The position numbers and the translations under genes are program-made. From Cellvibrio sp. UBA7661 (lineage in GTDB: Bacteria > Pseudomonadota > Gammaproteobacteria > Pseudomonadales > Cellvibrionaceae): a stretch of 64,000 bases of DNA. Of this stretch, positions 1 to 7,617 are shown piece after piece; the first letter of the stretch is position 1, and each line of letters opens with the position of its first letter. The DNA lies in NCBI GenBank assembly GCA_002483365.1, contig DLHT01000017.1, forward strand, positions 35,270-99,269. Reading direction: 5' to 3'. Under the pieces are notes generated by a model that worked only from the letters and a program-made list of their open reading frames with translations, searched no databases and was not told the DNA's origin.

Positions 1-24
1 GTTCGAATCCAGCACGACCCACCA
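1..24 (+). tRNA. tRNA-Lys (3' end only)
   Basis: The window opens inside the T arm of a tRNA: the last base of the T-stem 5' strand, the TTCGAAT loop, the T-stem 3' strand CCAGC, the acceptor 3' strand ACGACCC, discriminator A and an encoded CCA. The implied acceptor 5' strand GGGTCGT matches that of gammaproteobacterial tRNA-Lys(UUU), so lysine is the likely identity. The anticodon lies outside the window, so identity is inferred. A terminator follows directly. Confidence 0.8.
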
Positions 25-33
25 CATTGAAAT

Positions 34-66
34 AAAAAAGGGCGCTTAATAAAGCGCCCTTTTTTA
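34..66 (+). terminator. Rho-independent terminator of the tRNA
   Basis: GGGCGCTT (40-47), loop AATA, AAGCGCCC (52-59), then a run of T. An A-run on the 5' side makes it potentially bidirectional, but only the tRNA lies upstream. Confidence 0.9.
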
Positions 67-190
67 TTGCACCAAATAACTGATTCTTGCAAAGCTCCAG
101 ATTTAACAGCCAACCCATCGTTTTCTCTGTGATAAAATTTGGCGCAAATTTATGACTCGCCCAAGCGAGTTGGTTTTAGTGAGGCGATGT

Positions 191-1246
191 ATGTCCGAGT
201 TTCTGAATCTTGCTGTGCGCGATCTTGCTGCCGAAGATCTCGTCAAACAACATCTGGCGCGTGTCTGGAGTGCACCTCAATATACTCCTGAGCAAGAGGC
301 AGAATATAAATCGCGTATCAAAGCATTGCTCAAGCAGCATAATGCCGTATTGGTTGCTCATTATTACACCGATCCCTTGATACAGGCGCTTGCTGAAGAG
401 ACAGGTGGCTGTGTGTCTGACTCTTTGGAAATGGCCCGTTTTGGCAAAAATCACTCTGCGGACACTCTTATTGTTGCAGGTGTTAAATTCATGGGTGAGA
501 CAGCCAAAATCCTTACACCTGAAAAGCGTGTGCTTATGCCGACCCTTGAAGCGACTTGTTCGCTGGATTTGGGTTGCCCTATCGATGAGTTTTCTGCGTT
601 TTGCGACCAGCATCCTGACCGTACTGTGGTGGTTTATGCCAATACCTCTGCCGCAGTGAAAGCACGTGCTGACTGGGTCGTGACTTCCAGTATTGCTTTG
701 GATGTGGTTGATTATTTGGATCGACAAGGTAAAAAAATTCTGTGGGCACCTGATAAGCATCTTGGTGCTTATGTTCAGCAAAAAACCGGCGCTGATGTTC
801 TACTGTGGGATGGTGCCTGCATTGTTCACGAAGAGTTTAAGGCGAAAGGTGTAGAGGATCTTAAAATTCTTTACCCAGGTGCTGCTGTGCTGGTGCATCC
901 CGAGTCACCCAAGGCGGTAGTGGAATTGGCTGACGTGGTTGGATCGACGTCGCAGCTGATCAAAGCGGCGCAAACTTTACCCAATCGTGAGTTCATTGTG
1001 GCAACGGACCAAGGCATTTTCTACAAAATGCAGCAGGTCAATCCTGATAAGACTTTCCATATCGCCCCCACGGCGGGAAGTGGTGCAACTTGCCGTTCGT
1101 GTGCTAACTGCCCTTGGATGGCAATGAATGTGTTGGATAATCTGGCAAGTGTGTTTGATCGGGCAGATAACGAAATCCATGTTGACCTGGACTTGGGTAA
1201 ACGAGCGATGATTCCATTGCAGCGAATGTTGGATTTTAAAAAATAA
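191..1246 (+). CDS. nadA: Quinolinate synthase NadA
   Basis: Condenses iminoaspartate with dihydroxyacetone phosphate to quinolinate in de novo NAD synthesis, using an oxygen-sensitive [4Fe-4S] cluster in the cytoplasm. The protein has 351 residues (E. coli NadA 347). Cysteines in the expected places are C123 (EATCSLDLGCP), C210 (DGACIVHEEF) and the C-terminal CRSCANC at 301-307; VAHYYTDP near residue 55 is the family's substrate-binding segment. The ATG at 191 is preferred because GAGG lies about 7 bases upstream; an in-frame ATG at 152 would add 13 residues with no Shine-Dalgarno. The gene stands alone between the tRNA terminator and dapA, with no nadB nearby. Confidence 0.96.
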   Translation: MSEFLNLAVRDLAAEDLVKQHLARVWSAPQYTPEQEAEYKSRIKALLKQHNAVLVAHYYTDPLIQALAEETGGCVSDSLEMARFGKNHSADTLIVAGVKFMGETAKILTPEKRVLMPTLEATCSLDLGCPIDEFSAFCDQHPDRTVVVYANTSAAVKARADWVVTSSIALDVVDYLDRQGKKILWAPDKHLGAYVQQKTGADVLLWDGACIVHEEFKAKGVEDLKILYPGAAVLVHPESPKAVVELADVVGSTSQLIKAAQTLPNREFIVATDQGIFYKMQQVNPDKTFHIAPTAGSGATCRSCANCPWMAMNVLDNLASVFDRADNEIHVDLDLGKRAMIPLQRMLDFKK

Positions 1247-1385
1247 GTGTCGGCAATGGTGTTTAATAGTGTTTTGCTTGTTTCGTCTGGCACCACTCAG
1301 TACCATGTCGCCTTTCGTTATACAGTCACCCCATTCCTCAATTTTTAAGCGCTACTTTAAGTTCACTAGCTAACGGAGCCCCCAG

Positions 1386-2258
1386 ATGATTCAAGGCAGT
1401 ATGGTTGCCCTGGTAACACCGATGAATGCAGATAATTCTCTCGATTGGGCGAGCTTGCATAAATTGGTGGACTGGCATCTGGAGCAAGGCACACATGCAA
1501 TCGTTGCTGTGGGGACTACCGGTGAATCGCCAACGCTGAATGTTGATGAGCATTTGGCTGTCATCAAAAAAGTGGTTGATCAAGTAAATGGCCGTATTCC
1601 GGTAATCGCCGGTACGGGTGCTAACTCTACTGCAGAAGCGGTTGAGTTGACTCAAGCGGCAAAAGATATAGGTGCGGATGCTTGCCTGCTGGTGACGCCT
1701 TATTACAACAAGCCGACTCAGGAAGGCTTGGTATTGCACCATACTCATATCGCGCGCGCAGTTGCTATCCCACAAGTCCTTTACAACGTACCCGGTCGTA
1801 CCGGGGTGGATATGAAGCCGGAAACAGTACTGCGTTTGGCCAAGGTGCCTAACATCGTTGGAATCAAAGAGGCAACGGGCGATCTTGAGCGCGCTAAAGT
1901 GCTGATCGAGCAAGCCCCGTCCAGCTTTGCAATTATTTCGGGTGATGATGCAACCGCAGCTGATTTAATTCTTTTGGGGGGTAAAGGGGATATTTCTGTC
2001 ACGGCGAATGTCGTACCTGCTGCCATTGCACGTATGTGCGAATTGGCTCTGGCAGGTAATGCAAGTGAAGCGCTTGCAATTAATGAGCGTTTACTGCCTT
2101 TGCATACGGCTATGTTTGTTGAATCCAACCCGATTCCGGTGAAGTGGGCCCTTGAGCATATGGGGATGATCCAATCGGGTATTCGCCTGCCGCTGACACG
2201 TTTGTCAGAGCAGTATCACCAACAGCTTAAATCAGCGATGCAACTCGCCGGGGTCTGA
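1386..2258 (+). CDS. dapA: 4-hydroxy-tetrahydrodipicolinate synthase DapA
   Basis: First committed step of lysine and meso-diaminopimelate synthesis: condenses pyruvate with aspartate semialdehyde. Length 290 residues (E. coli 292). Family signatures are visible: GTTGESPTL near 43-51, the YYNKP segment around 106, YNVPGRTG near 133-140 containing the catalytic Tyr, and GIKEATGD with the Schiff-base Lys near 161. GGAG lies 8 bases before the ATG. It heads the conserved block dapA-bamC-MBL-purC found in Pseudomonas; the 35-base gap to bamC suggests co-transcription. Confidence 0.97.
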   Translation: MIQGSMVALVTPMNADNSLDWASLHKLVDWHLEQGTHAIVAVGTTGESPTLNVDEHLAVIKKVVDQVNGRIPVIAGTGANSTAEAVELTQAAKDIGADACLLVTPYYNKPTQEGLVLHHTHIARAVAIPQVLYNVPGRTGVDMKPETVLRLAKVPNIVGIKEATGDLERAKVLIEQAPSSFAIISGDDATAADLILLGGKGDISVTANVVPAAIARMCELALAGNASEALAINERLLPLHTAMFVESNPIPVKWALEHMGMIQSGIRLPLTRLSEQYHQQLKSAMQLAGV

Positions 2259-2293
2259 TAACCTCTGGGTTGCATGTTGTCACGAGATGATTA

Positions 2294-3514
2294 ATGAGTC
2301 CGACTAACGCAATGACCATAACAAAAAAACCATTATTGACTATTAATTTCAAGCGCCCATTATGGGTTCTGCTAGTTGCCACTTTAGGGTTTTCCCTGTC
2401 AGGGTGCGGCACGTTTTTTGGCGATGAAGGCGTTTTTCGTAATCGCGAAGGTGATTATTTGAAAGCCGATAATATTCCTCCGCTTGTGTTGCCCGCCGGG
2501 ACAAAATCAGAAACCATGGGAGAGTTGTATCCAATCCCACCAATTACTGCGACTGATTTTGGTTTTGATCCGAGTGCAGATGACTATGAAGTGCCACGGC
2601 CTATGCCCTTGTCTGCAAACCTGGGGCAAGAAAACGTCAAAATTCAACGTGTAGGTAATGAAAGTTGGATTTTACTGAATGCGGCACCTGGCGAAGTTTG
2701 GCCACGAATTCGTAATTTCCTGAATGTGAATACCTTGGCCGTTAGTAAAGCGGATATTGGTAAAGGCATCATTGAGACCAGCTGGTTACAATTTAAGACT
2801 GACTTATCAACCTATGATCGTTATCGCTTGCAGATCGATCAAGGTGTGCAGCCCGAGACTACTGAAATCCACATTACCCACATGAGTGTTCCTGTCGCGG
2901 AAAAACCAGCACCCACTCTGGGTTGGCCGCGCCGTTCAGTTAATCCTGATCGTGAAAAGTGGATGTTGGATGAACTTGCAGCAACTCTGGCGAGCGAAAC
3001 GGCTGAAGGTGGCACATCATTACTCGCACAGGCGATTGGGGGCTCGGTAAAAGCAAATCTAGGTGTGTCAGGCAATGAGCCGTTGATGACCATCAAGCTG
3101 GATCGTCAGCGCACCTTTGCAACTCTGACCTATGCAGCCAAACGCGATGGCTTCTCTACGTTCGATCAAGATATCGATGCGGGTATCTACTATGTTCATT
3201 ACATAAATCCGGAAGATGCTAAGCCGGGTTGGCTCAAACGTTTGTTCCGTATTGGTTTGGAGCCTAAAACCCCAACCACTCCTTACTCGTTGGAGCAAAT
3301 CAAAACCAATATGTTGACTGGGGATGCTTTTGAAAAGGCGCCTCGCTCTGATCGTGACGAAGAAAAAACATTGCCTGATGCGCCGGGTTATTTGATTGTT
3401 GTAACCGGAAGCAGCAACAATTTTGTTGTCCGCGTCCGCGATCCTTATGGAAAACGTTTGACTCCCCATGAGGCTCGTGAGTTGTTAACTGTGCTGCGTA
3501 GAAACCTGATCTAA
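2294..3514 (+). CDS. bamC: Outer membrane protein assembly factor BamC (lipoprotein)
   Basis: Accessory lipoprotein of the BAM complex that folds beta-barrel proteins into the outer membrane. The 406-residue product has a basic N-terminus, a hydrophobic stretch at 23-34 and a lipobox LSGC with the acylated Cys38. An unstructured segment follows, which in E. coli BamC contacts BamD, then two helix-grip domains (about 115-215 and 260-406, ending in ARELLTVLRRN). Longer than E. coli BamC (344), with an extra-long cytoplasmic leader; an ATG at 2312 would shorten it by six residues. It sits directly after dapA, as in other gammaproteobacteria, and abuts the next gene. Confidence 0.9.
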   Translation: MSPTNAMTITKKPLLTINFKRPLWVLLVATLGFSLSGCGTFFGDEGVFRNREGDYLKADNIPPLVLPAGTKSETMGELYPIPPITATDFGFDPSADDYEVPRPMPLSANLGQENVKIQRVGNESWILLNAAPGEVWPRIRNFLNVNTLAVSKADIGKGIIETSWLQFKTDLSTYDRYRLQIDQGVQPETTEIHITHMSVPVAEKPAPTLGWPRRSVNPDREKWMLDELAATLASETAEGGTSLLAQAIGGSVKANLGVSGNEPLMTIKLDRQRTFATLTYAAKRDGFSTFDQDIDAGIYYVHYINPEDAKPGWLKRLFRIGLEPKTPTTPYSLEQIKTNMLTGDAFEKAPRSDRDEEKTLPDAPGYLIVVTGSSNNFVVRVRDPYGKRLTPHEARELLTVLRRNLI

Positions 3515-4285
3515 ATGGGAAGTTCCCTGCGCTTTGCATCCCTTGGGAGTGGCAGCCGCGGTAATTCAACCCTAATCGAGTGGGCCGCAGGGACGTTGTT
3601 GATTGATTGTGGCTTCAGCGTCAAAGAAGCCAATCAACGGCTTGAGCGATTAGGGAAGTGTGCAGAAGATCTGACGGCGATATTGGTAACCCATGAGCAT
3701 ACTGACCACATAAAAGGTGTCGCAGCTATGGCTCGGCGCTATCGTTTGCCGGTCTATATGACACCGGGAACCTGGCAGAGTAGGGATTTGGGTGAGTTAC
3801 CTGATTTGCGACTAATTGAGGCCTATACTCCTTTTTTGCTCAATGATTTGCAGGTCGTTCCTGTTGCTGTCCCCCATGATGCACGCGAACCTGCGCAATT
3901 TGTTTTTGAATATGAAGGGTTACGATTGGGGGTGCTAACGGATTTGGGAAGTATTACCTCCCACGTAGAAACGCATTACCAGGATTTGGATGCGATGGTG
4001 CTTGAAGCTAATCATGATCCTTTTATGTTGGCCTCCGGACCATATCCACCATCGTTAAAACAACGTGTTGGCGGGCTCTGGGGGCACTTGAGCAATCAGC
4101 AAGCTGCCGGGTTTTTACAGCGGCTCAATTGTGCGCGGCTGCAGCATTTGGTCGTAGCGCACATCAGCCAACAAAATAATTCGCTGGAGCTGGCGCAAGC
4201 TGCTCTGGAGTCGGTTACGGCAGAAGTCAAACAAGTGACTTTTGCCTGCCAAAACCAGGGTTTTGACTGGTTGTCGGTTACTTAA
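3515..4285 (+). CDS. MBL-fold metallo-hydrolase (YycJ/WalJ-like)
   Basis: Metallo-beta-lactamase superfamily protein of 256 residues. The metal-binding motif THEHTDH gives H60, H62, D64 and H65; further ligands are plausible in VPHDA (near 117) and in the D of LTDLGS (near 142). The N-terminal ASLGSGSRGNSTLI and late VVAHISQQNNS match the YycJ/WalJ branch, whose members include 5'-3' exonucleases in Gram-positives; the proteobacterial substrate is not known to me. The ATG follows the bamC stop codon with no gap, so the two are probably translationally coupled. The same gene occupies this position between bamC and purC in Pseudomonas. Confidence 0.88.
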   Translation: MGSSLRFASLGSGSRGNSTLIEWAAGTLLIDCGFSVKEANQRLERLGKCAEDLTAILVTHEHTDHIKGVAAMARRYRLPVYMTPGTWQSRDLGELPDLRLIEAYTPFLLNDLQVVPVAVPHDAREPAQFVFEYEGLRLGVLTDLGSITSHVETHYQDLDAMVLEANHDPFMLASGPYPPSLKQRVGGLWGHLSNQQAAGFLQRLNCARLQHLVVAHISQQNNSLELAQAALESVTAEVKQVTFACQNQGFDWLSVT

Positions 4286-4326
4286 CTACAAGTTTAATTC
4301 TTTACTTTCGAATAGCAGGCCTATCA

Positions 4327-5037
4327 ATGGAAAAGCGCGAACAACTCTACGCTGGCAAAGCCAAGTCCATCTATAAAACTGACGATCCTGATCTGTTGAT
4401 CATGTTGTTTCGCAACGATACGTCTGCCTTTGATGGCAAGCGCATTGAACAATTGGATCGCAAAGGCATGGTGAACAATAAGTTCAATGCATTCATCATG
4501 GGTAAGTTACAAGAAGCGGGTATACCCACGCATTTCGTCAAGTTGGTATCTGATACCGAATCCTTGGTGAAAACGATGGAAATGATTCCGGTGGAGTGCG
4601 TTGTGCGCAATCTCGCAGCAGGCTCTTTAGTGCGTCGCCTAGGGGTTCAGGAAGGCATGGATTTGAATCCACCTACGTTTGAGCTCTTTCTTAAAAACGA
4701 TGCCCTGGGCGACCCAATGGTCAATGAATCCCACGTGCAGTCATTTGGTTGGGCAACACCTGAACAATTGGCACGGATGAAAGAGCTGACCTTCAAAATC
4801 AACGCTGTACTTAAGGATTTGTTTGCAGCAGGCAACATGCTGTTGGTTGATTTCAAAGTGGAATTTGGTCTGCATAAAGGTGAAGTAATCCTTGGTGATG
4901 AGTTTTCACCGGACGGTTGCCGTTTATGGGATAAAGATACACGTGAAAAGCTGGATAAAGACCGTTTCCGTCAAAATCTGGGCAATGTGGTCGAGTCTTA
5001 CGAAATGGTTGGTCAGCGTCTTGGTTTGACATTCTAA
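4327..5037 (+). CDS. purC: SAICAR synthetase PurC
   Basis: Phosphoribosylaminoimidazole-succinocarboxamide synthase: ATP-dependent joining of CAIR and aspartate in purine synthesis. At 236 residues it matches E. coli PurC (237). The N-terminal EQLYAGKAKSIY ATP-binding loop, VECVVRNLAAGSLVRR near 96-111, and LVDFKVEFG followed by LGDEFSPDGCRLWD near 176-205 are all family hallmarks. It ends the dapA-bamC-MBL-purC block, 41 bases after the MBL gene, and is followed by a strong terminator. Confidence 0.97.
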   Translation: MEKREQLYAGKAKSIYKTDDPDLLIMLFRNDTSAFDGKRIEQLDRKGMVNNKFNAFIMGKLQEAGIPTHFVKLVSDTESLVKTMEMIPVECVVRNLAAGSLVRRLGVQEGMDLNPPTFELFLKNDALGDPMVNESHVQSFGWATPEQLARMKELTFKINAVLKDLFAAGNMLLVDFKVEFGLHKGEVILGDEFSPDGCRLWDKDTREKLDKDRFRQNLGNVVESYEMVGQRLGLTF

Positions 5038-5055
5038 GAATGCGATCCAAACATT

Positions 5056-5084
5056 AAAAAAGGGGGCGCAGAGCCCCCTTTTTA
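5056..5084 (+). terminator. Terminator after purC
   Basis: GGGGGC (5062-5067), loop GCAGA, GCCCCC (5073-5078) followed by TTTTTA; A-tract on the 5' side. It closes the dapA-purC transcription unit. Confidence 0.92.
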
Positions 5085-5246
5085 TTTGTGTGTTTAGTTG
5101 TATGTTTTGCTGACAACCACTTCTTCACAGAGGTGGTAGATGATTTTTGTCTAATTCTATCTATACTCAGCAATATTCGTGAGTGAATTATCACGCGCAA
5201 CAATGCATAGATGAATAAACAGCAAGTTAATTATGGAGAACTCACA

Positions 5247-5522
5247 GTGAATGAACGCCGCGTTTTTGAGCGTACATCAACCTCTGTCCGGGTTGAAATG
5301 TCGCACCCCAGCTTTGGAACAATCATTGGATTTGCTAAAGATATTTCCGATGGTGGCGCGCAAGTCCAAATAGAAAATCAGGTCTGTCCACCTGTGGGAA
5401 CTGAGGTTTCAGTAAAGTTTAAAAAAGCCGTTGGTGCTATCAATGCAGACCCGGTACGTATGCGCGTGGTGCACCAACTCCGTAATACCATTGGTTTGAT
5501 GTTTGTTCGGGGCGCTAGTTAA
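5247..5522 (+). CDS. PilZ-domain c-di-GMP-binding protein
   Basis: Small cytoplasmic protein that is almost entirely one PilZ domain. The c-di-GMP signature is intact: ERRVFER (RxxxR) at the very N-terminus and DISDGG (D/NxSxxG) about 25 residues later. I place the start at GTG 5247, because GGAG (5235-5238) lies 8 bases upstream and the product begins VNERR, like many single-domain PilZ proteins; this gives 91 residues. An in-frame ATG at 5211 would add 12 residues but has no Shine-Dalgarno. No neighbouring GGDEF, EAL or pilus gene points to its target. Confidence 0.85.
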   Translation: MNERRVFERTSTSVRVEMSHPSFGTIIGFAKDISDGGAQVQIENQVCPPVGTEVSVKFKKAVGAINADPVRMRVVHQLRNTIGLMFVRGAS

Positions 5523-5537
5523 AGCGCCCGGGTTTTT
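5508..5537 (+). terminator. Terminator overlapping the PilZ gene stop
   Basis: GGGCGCT (5510-5516), loop AGTTAA containing the TAA stop, AGCGCCC (5523-5529), then GGGTTTTT. The stem is formed partly by the last codons of the PilZ gene. Confidence 0.65.
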
Positions 5538-6055
5538 CATAAGCATTGTGTCGGCAATGCCAGTTCAAGCTTTTGATTGTTCAGGTTTTGTGAGAGTTGT
5601 TTTAAGTCTTTGCAGCCCATTTGTGGATTGTTTGTTACATCCAAGTGTTTTAAATGTAACAAATGCAATAGCGGTGCCGCGTTGTTGATTTTGTTATTTC
5701 CCAACATTAATTTCTCCAAACGTCCTAATTGGCCGATGGTTTCTATGGCAACTAACTGATTGTTGGCCAAATTAAGTTCTTTTAATGCAAAAAATGTTTC
5801 TAATCCTGAAAGTGATGTAATGCCTGCATCGCTGCAGTCTAATCGTTTCAAATCTTCCGCTTTGGTGATGTGTTGATCGTAAATAGTTTGTTCAACACAA
5901 TCGTGCAATTTAGCATCTGCTAATTGGTAGTTTTTGAATATTGAGGGTGGTGTGTAAACAACATTTTCATTCACACTCACTGAATAGTTTTTACAACCCG
6001 TAATTAAAAAACTGACGATAAGACCACAAAAAGCAAAAGGAAATTTGTTATACAT
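5537..6055 (-). CDS. Leucine-rich-repeat lipoprotein
   Basis: Predicted lipoprotein of 172 residues with a signal peptide and lipobox LITGC (Cys21). Residues about 75-150 form roughly four short leucine-rich repeats of about 21 residues (LKRLDCSDAGI, LKELNLANNQL, LEKLMLGNNKI, LKHLDVTNNPQ), the internalin/LRR4 pattern. Cysteines at the start and end of the repeat block could cap it by disulfides. Such proteins usually bind other proteins at the cell surface; the partner here is unknown. It is convergent with the PilZ gene and divergent from the OmpA-type lipoprotein gene. Confidence 0.8.
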   Translation of the reverse strand: MYNKFPFAFCGLIVSFLITGCKNYSVSVNENVVYTPPSIFKNYQLADAKLHDCVEQTIYDQHITKAEDLKRLDCSDAGITSLSGLETFFALKELNLANNQLVAIETIGQLGRLEKLMLGNNKINNAAPLLHLLHLKHLDVTNNPQMGCKDLKQLSQNLNNQKLELALPTQCL

Positions 6056-6167
6056 AGCGAGTTTTCTCAGGTTGAATTAATAAGTGCTGAATGTAAGCAC
6101 TTTAATAAGGTTCGGGCTGTACAGCAATCATTGGATTTGAAATTCAGTATTTATTCAGTTCCGCTAT

Positions 6168-6201
6168 TTAACAATTCCCCTTAATTAACAATTCCACTTA
6201 A
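6168..6201. repeat. Two tandem 17-bp direct repeats
   Basis: TTAACAATTCCCCTTAA (6168-6184) is followed directly by TTAACAATTCCACTTAA (6185-6201), with one mismatch. They lie 61 bases before the OmpA-lipoprotein start, in the divergent promoter region with the LRR lipoprotein, and could be a tandem regulator site or a recent duplication. Confidence 0.85.
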
Positions 6202-6261
6202 GTAGTTATCTGTTAAATTGACATGATGTTTTTTTATTTTTGTTTTACAGGAGAGTCCAAC

Positions 6262-6915
6262 ATGAAATATATCCTCGCATTATTATTTTCCATGAGCTTG
6301 ATTGCGTGTACCACTACAGATCCTTATACCGGTGAACAAAAGACCAGTAAGACTGTTAAAGGTGCCGGTATTGGCGCTGTTGCGGGGGCAGTGTTAGGTG
6401 CTGCTACTGGCGACAATAAAAAAGATCGTCGTGACCGCGCGTTAAAAGGTGCTGTTCTTGGTGGGGTGATTGGTGGCGGTGTCGGTAATTATATGGATCG
6501 CCAGGAGGCCAAACTGCGTGCTGAATTACAAGGCACTGGTGTACAGGTTCAGCGCGATGGCAATAACCTGACATTGATTATGCCCGGAAATATTACGTTT
6601 TCATCCAATAGTGCGGATATTCGCTCTGACTTTTTCGATGTGCTCAACTCAGTTGCAAAAGTGTTGGCCGAGTTTAACCAAACCTCCATTCGCGTAACCG
6701 GACATACAGACTCTACAGGTGGCGACAAAATTAACCAGCCGTTGAGCGAACGCCGCGCCGACAGTGTAGCCATGTATTTGCGTAGTCAGAAAGTGAGTAG
6801 CGCACGTATTCAATCTTATGGCTATGGTTCACGTTACCCGTTAGCTAGCAACGATACTCCAAGTGGCCGCGAACAAAACCGCCGTGTTGAGCTGGAATTG
6901 ATTCCTAACGAATAA
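6262..6915 (+). CDS. OmpA-family lipoprotein with glycine zipper (YiaD-like)
   Basis: Outer-membrane lipoprotein of 217 residues (E. coli YiaD 219). Signal peptide and lipobox LIAC (Cys16); a glycine-zipper segment rich in GxxxG at about 35-85; and a C-terminal OmpA-like peptidoglycan-binding domain at about 105-215 with VTGHTDSTG and the NRRVEL motif. It likely links the outer membrane to peptidoglycan. The ATG at 6262 is preceded by AGGAGAG; an in-frame ATG at 6223 would put 13 hydrophobic residues ahead of the signal peptide and is unlikely. Transcribed alone, with a terminator after it. Confidence 0.9.
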   Translation: MKYILALLFSMSLIACTTTDPYTGEQKTSKTVKGAGIGAVAGAVLGAATGDNKKDRRDRALKGAVLGGVIGGGVGNYMDRQEAKLRAELQGTGVQVQRDGNNLTLIMPGNITFSSNSADIRSDFFDVLNSVAKVLAEFNQTSIRVTGHTDSTGGDKINQPLSERRADSVAMYLRSQKVSSARIQSYGYGSRYPLASNDTPSGREQNRRVELELIPNE

Positions 6916-6934
6916 ACGTTATTTGGGTTACCTG

Positions 6935-6967
6935 AAGCCGCCAAGCATTGCTTGGCGGCTTTTTTAT
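6935..6967 (+). terminator. Terminator after the OmpA-type lipoprotein
   Basis: GCCGCCAAGC, short loop, GCTTGGCGGC and a run of T. Confidence 0.92.
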
Positions 6968-6996
6968 TATCTTAAATTTCATAGGGTTAATAGGGG

Positions 6997-7076
6997 TGTG
7001 CTAATTTTTTAGCACATTTTACTTGACCATTTGAGCGGTGGTGCTATTTTATTAGCATGGTGCTAAAAAATTAGCA
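6997..7076 (+). promoter_or_regulatory. Three BlaI-type operator palindromes and promoter
   Basis: Three dyads share the half-site TGCTAA/TTAGCA. TGTGCTAA-N4-TTAGCACA is at 6997-7016 (perfect). TGCTA-N6-TAGCA is at 7042-7057. TGCTAA-N4-TTAGCA is at 7061-7076 (perfect). TTGACC at 7023-7028 could be a -35 box with TATTTT at 7045-7050 as -10, so the second dyad would cover the -10. The layout matches autoregulation by the BlaI-family repressor encoded just downstream. Confidence 0.8.
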
Positions 7077-7145
7077 GCGACGACGGGTAAGTCTCTGGCA
7101 ACCCGAAAATCAGGCAGAGCACATTTTTTATTAATGGTGATAACA

Positions 7146-7562
7146 ATGACTTTAGATGATCTGGATAAAAGCGCTGCCGCGCAACTGAGTCGACGTGAGC
7201 GGCAAATAATGGATGCATTGTTTGAAGCGGGTGAACTGTCAGCGCAGGATGTCCGTGCGGCAATTCCTGATGCGCCAAGTTATTCGGCAGTACGTGCGTT
7301 ATTGGCCAAGTTGGTAGAGAAAAAGATCGTTGATTTTCGCGAGGATGGCCCCCGTTATATTTATTTTCCGGTAATCGCTGCAGAAGAGGCGCGGGCATCG
7401 GCGCTACAAAAGTTACTAAAAACATTTTTTGGTGGTTCAACTACGGCAGCGGTCAATGCGCTACTTGGCATGAACCGGGAAAAGTTGAGTGAAACAGAAG
7501 TTCAGCAACTGCAAAGAGCGATTGAGGATGCCGCGCGCGATTCCCAATCATCTCAGCAATGA
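7146..7562 (+). CDS. BlaI/MecI/CopY-family transcriptional repressor
   Basis: Winged-helix repressor of about 138 residues. The N-terminal half holds the DNA-binding domain (LSRRERQIMDALFEAGELSAQDV, then SYSAVRALLAKLVEKKIV as recognition helix); the C-terminal half is the helical dimerisation region, which in BlaI/MecI carries the site cleaved on induction. Three palindromes upstream are its probable operators. Start at ATG 7146 is tentative; ATG 7134 would add four residues. The next gene encodes an M56 membrane protease, the classical partner that inactivates BlaI, 55 bases downstream. Confidence 0.92.
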   Translation: MTLDDLDKSAAAQLSRRERQIMDALFEAGELSAQDVRAAIPDAPSYSAVRALLAKLVEKKIVDFREDGPRYIYFPVIAAEEARASALQKLLKTFFGGSTTAAVNALLGMNREKLSETEVQQLQRAIEDAARDSQSSQQ

Positions 7563-7617
7563 GCTCGGGATTTAATAAAAAATCAAACAGTTAGATAAAC
7601 GCATGGGCAGGTGGTAA

